Shown here: positions 13,466-16,074 of the stretch, in pieces
Position numbering within the stretch: the first letter of the stretch is position 1
Layout: each line of letters begins with the position of its first letter
Source of the DNA: Micavibrio aeruginosavorus
GTDB lineage: Bacteria > Pseudomonadota > Alphaproteobacteria > UBA9219
DNA length: 16,074 nucleotides
Assembly: GCA_020720905.1 (NCBI GenBank)
Contig: DYNT01000014.1
Coordinates: 1-16,074, forward strand
Direction of reading: 5' to 3'
Translations under genes and position numbers: made by a program
The notes under the pieces: generated by a model
The model's database searches: none
The model's input: only the letters and a program-made list of their open reading frames with translations
What the model was told of the DNA's origin: nothing

Positions 13466-15997
13466 ATGTATCTTGGCATTGATCTTGGCACGTCTAACAG
13501 TGTCATTGCGGGCGTATCCGATGGCGCGGCGCAGCTTTTCCGCCCTGCTGATGGCGGAGATGCGCTGCCGTCTGTTATTTATATCGATAAGCGTGGACAT
13601 CGCCTTTATGGCCGCCGCGCTTATGATCAAGCGATGTTGTCGCCCGAAAACGTTGCGGCGGGGTATAAGCGTCTGATGGGAACCGCCACGCCGATGACGG
13701 TTGCGGGACAAACGCTGACGCCAGAGGAATGCTCCGCCGAAATTATTAGCCAATTAATCGGGCAAGCCAGCACAGAACTGGGCGAGGAGACGTTTGATGG
13801 CGTTGTCATCGCCGTTCCGGCCTCGTTTAATCAAATGCAGTCCGAAGCCACGCTCCGCGCCGCCAAAATGGCGGGGCTGGAGCATGTGGATTTAATCCAA
13901 GAACCTGTCGCGGCGGCCATGGCCTCGATGCTTGACGCCAAGCGATCGGGACTCTTTTTGGTTTATGATTTGGGTGGCGGGACGTTTGATGTGGCTTTGG
14001 TGGAATCGGCGCAAGGGCAACTGAACCTCATCGCGCAGCAAGGCGTAAACATGTTGGGCGGTCGTGATTTTGATCGCATGATCGTGCATGACATTGTGCG
14101 CCCGTGGCTTTTGGCGAACTTTGATTTGCCCGATAATTTCTTGCGTGATCCTGCCTATCGGCGCTTGGCGCAAATCGCCCAGCTTGCGGCAGAGCGCGCC
14201 AAAATTGATCTCTCACAGTTAGAGGAAGCGTCCGTTTTCGCCTCGGATGACGAGGTGCGCTTGATGGATCAAAGCGAGGCCGAGATTTTCTTGGATGCGC
14301 CCATCACGCGTGCGCAGTTTGAAGCCATCCTTTTTAAGCCGGTTCAGCAGACGATAGAGATGCTCCAGCAGCTCCTTGCGGATAACGACGTTGAGGCCGC
14401 TCAAATTGATCGCATCGTGTTCGTCGGCGGCCCCAGCCGCATCCCTTATATTCGGCGGCAGGTCACCGAGACGCTGGGCATCATGGCAGATTTGAAGACA
14501 GACCCCATGACGGCTGTGGCCGAAGGCGCTGCGTATTATTGCGAAAGCCGCTCCTTTCCAGAAGGGCAGGAAGCGCGGCCATGGGGCGACAGTGCGCCTA
14601 AAGAAACGGAAGCGCACGCCGTCGCGCAGGAGGATCCTGACATTTCTTTTGATTATGAGGCGCGAACGCCTGATGATAAGGCGTTTATCACCATCCATTG
14701 TGCGCACGATAAGGGAGCGCGGCGCATCCGTCTAATAACAGAAGGGTGGGATTCCGGCATGCTGCCGCTTTCTTCCGGCCTTACGGTTGCGGCTCCTTTG
14801 CAAAGGGTGGGCGATAATATCTTTGATGTGCATGTTATGGATGAAGGCGGCGCACAGATCGAAGATCATGCCGAGCGGCTGAAAATAACGCGCCTTGTGG
14901 CCGCGCCTGCGGGCGTGCCCGCCACGCACACGCTTGGCGTTAAGGTGCGCCAGTCGGCAGAGGCTGAGGACAACAGCTTCCTTGTGCTTGTCAGCAAGGG
15001 CGACGCGCTTCCCGCGTCGGGGCAGCTTGTCCTTAAAAGCGGCACAACGCTGAAGGCCAGAGGCGATGGGCTTTTAAGTTTTGAGGTTTTCCAAATCGAA
15101 TACCCCGACCGCGCAGAGCTTAATTTATGCGTTGGCGCGTTGCGGATTGAAGGCGCGGATTTGCCTGCGAGCACGGTGATCCGTCTTGGCGACACGATCC
15201 TTTTTGATTGGCAGATGAATGGTGGCGGCGTGCTGGTCGCTTCGGTGTCGTTGCCCTCAAGCGGCATGGCGGCGCTTCCAGCCAAGCAATTTTACGCGCC
15301 GCAAGCCGCCCAAATATCATATGACGGCAAGGATGGCTATGCCTTTACCAAGGCGCTTTTGTCCCGCGCCCGTGAAGATTGGGGTGACTTGGCGGCAGCG
15401 CTTGGCCCCGTGGTGGGGCCAGAGGTCACGCTTCTTAAGGCGCGGCTTGATGAACAAGAAGAGATGCTGGAAGAAGATAAGGAAGACGGCGAGGCCGTGC
15501 GCCGCATTTCTGAAGAAGCCCGCTTTATCCGTCAAGACACAGCGCGGCTTGAAACAAAGCATCAAGGCCCCGTGCTGCAAAGGCGGCTTGGCAAGCTTGT
15601 TGCGGCGTATAATCGCATCAGTCGGGGAGGCGGGGCGGCAGAGGAAAACACCGCCTTTGACGCTTTGGCGCAGCGCGCGCAACAAGCGTTGGAGGCGTGG
15701 CAAGAGGGGCCTTGCGTTGTAGCATCGGCTGCGCTCTCGCACATGAAGCGGCTTTTCTTTATTGTCGCGTGGCGTAACCCCGCTTATGTGCAGGCGTGGT
15801 TTGCTCGGCTGGAAAATGAAGCGTGGCTTTATGCTGACAAAGACTCTTTTATTGCCAGCGTGCAAGAAGGCCGCGCCTTGCGTGACAAGGGCGACAAGGA
15901 CGCTTTGCGCGCGCTGGTTCAAAAAATGCTGGAAGAGCGGCTTTCTTTGGGGGCCAGCGATGTCGCGGGCGATCTTGCTACCATCATGCGCGGGTAA
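13466..15997 (+). CDS. Unconventional Hsp70 (DnaK-like) with extra inserted domain
   Basis: This 843-residue protein is longer than DnaK (about 640). The ATPase domain (1-360) is intact: phosphate-1 GIDLGTSNS (4-12), VVIAVPASFN (113-122), LIQEPVAAAMA (143-153), phosphate-2 VYDLGGGTFDVAL (166-178), GGRDFD (198-203) and the adenosine loop VFVGGPSRIPYIRR (318-331). The hydrophobic VLLLD-type linker is absent; instead there is an acidic, polar stretch (360-392) and a beta-rich insert (about 393-480). Next comes a DnaK-like substrate-binding beta-domain (about 487-605: LVLVSKGDALPASG, then NLCVGALRIEG and GGGVLVASVS). A helical C-terminus of roughly 200 residues with a charged coiled-coil-like segment (655-700) follows. 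It probably uses its own J-domain or exchange partners, none visible here. Likely a specialised chaperone. No strong Shine-Dalgarno precedes the ATG. Confidence 0.88.
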   Translation: MYLGIDLGTSNSVIAGVSDGAAQLFRPADGGDALPSVIYIDKRGHRLYGRRAYDQAMLSPENVAAGYKRLMGTATPMTVAGQTLTPEECSAEIISQLIGQASTELGEETFDGVVIAVPASFNQMQSEATLRAAKMAGLEHVDLIQEPVAAAMASMLDAKRSGLFLVYDLGGGTFDVALVESAQGQLNLIAQQGVNMLGGRDFDRMIVHDIVRPWLLANFDLPDNFLRDPAYRRLAQIAQLAAERAKIDLSQLEEASVFASDDEVRLMDQSEAEIFLDAPITRAQFEAILFKPVQQTIEMLQQLLADNDVEAAQIDRIVFVGGPSRIPYIRRQVTETLGIMADLKTDPMTAVAEGAAYYCESRSFPEGQEARPWGDSAPKETEAHAVAQEDPDISFDYEARTPDDKAFITIHCAHDKGARRIRLITEGWDSGMLPLSSGLTVAAPLQRVGDNIFDVHVMDEGGAQIEDHAERLKITRLVAAPAGVPATHTLGVKVRQSAEAEDNSFLVLVSKGDALPASGQLVLKSGTTLKARGDGLLSFEVFQIEYPDRAELNLCVGALRIEGADLPASTVIRLGDTILFDWQMNGGGVLVASVSLPSSGMAALPAKQFYAPQAAQISYDGKDGYAFTKALLSRAREDWGDLAAALGPVVGPEVTLLKARLDEQEEMLEEDKEDGEAVRRISEEARFIRQDTARLETKHQGPVLQRRLGKLVAAYNRISRGGGAAEENTAFDALAQRAQQALEAWQEGPCVVASAALSHMKRLFFIVAWRNPAYVQAWFARLENEAWLYADKDSFIASVQEGRALRDKGDKDALRALVQKMLEERLSLGASDVAGDLATIMRG

Positions 15998-16019
15998 AGC
16001 GCCCCGCTTGGCCGCCCCT

Positions 16020-16062
16020 CGTCATTGCGAGCGACCGCAGGGAGCGCGGCAAGCCATCTCCC
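16020..16062. repeat. Palindromic intergenic repeat, REP-like
   Basis: Just after the Hsp70-like gene, the sequence GTCATTGCGAGCG continues into a G/C-rich inverted segment ending GGCAAGCCATCTCC. TTGC and GCAA, and the inner GCG and CGC, can pair. Repeats beginning GTCATTGCGAG are common as dispersed intergenic palindromes in proteobacterial genomes. Only one copy lies in the window, so repetition itself is not shown here, and the window ends a few bases later. Confidence 0.55.
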
Positions 16063-16074
16063 ATACTTTCCACA

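Noticed and set aside
15317..15922. 201-aa minus-strand open frame
   Set aside because: Antisense to the helical tail of the Hsp70-like gene, which continues in frame from a recognised domain; no family resemblance.
15997..16009. AAGCG-CCC-CGCTT hairpin after the Hsp70-like gene
   Set aside because: Perfect but short stem, followed by G/C-rich sequence without T's; not supportable as an intrinsic terminator.

Overview
This window looks like alphaproteobacterial chromosome of moderate GC content. Its centrepiece is the conserved arrangement in which hemE-hemH and an oppositely oriented aroE-coaE-dnaQ group face away from each other across an AT-rich gap. That gap (about 3598-3985) holds two perfect TTATCCACA DnaA boxes, several degenerate ones, a perfect CtrA-type site (TTAA-N7-TTAAC) and a very AT-rich tract. 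I read it as the chromosomal replication origin, the place where Caulobacter crescentus and, by prediction, Rickettsia prowazekii carry theirs. The + strand is C-rich to the left and G-rich to the right in the lines I counted, which agrees with replication starting there.

Left of the origin (1-3597): the 3' part of an unrecognised gene (+); a dienelactone-hydrolase-fold protein (+) that has lost its catalytic Cys and His; then, on the minus strand, the translationally coupled operon aroE (shikimate dehydrogenase), coaE (dephospho-CoA kinase), dnaQ (replicative proofreading exonuclease). The hydrolase-like gene and dnaQ converge with overlapping stop codons.

Right of the origin (3986-7551): hemE and hemH (two steps of haem synthesis, overlapping ATGA), a 251-bp leader, then rho, closed by a G/C hairpin. 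The mnmE-mnmG-rsmG-par genes that often follow rho in this class are not here. Instead there is a lone minus-strand gene for a 514-aa GNAT-domain protein of unknown role (7784-9328) and a minus-strand YmdB-type metallophosphoesterase (9497-10291).

Far right (10365-16074): a + strand operon of pepA (leucyl aminopeptidase), holC (polymerase III chi) and ribF (FMN/FAD synthesis), joined by ATGA overlaps. It is followed by a separately promoted 843-aa unconventional Hsp70 whose ATPase domain is separated from the substrate-binding beta-domain by an extra beta-rich insert. The window ends in a palindromic intergenic repeat of the GTCATTGCGAGCG type.

Most genes are housekeeping. The least explained items are the divergent Hsp70, the GNAT fusion protein, the apparent hydrolase pseudoenzyme and the CtrA-marked origin. 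I saw no tRNA, rRNA, CRISPR array, insertion sequence or transposase.
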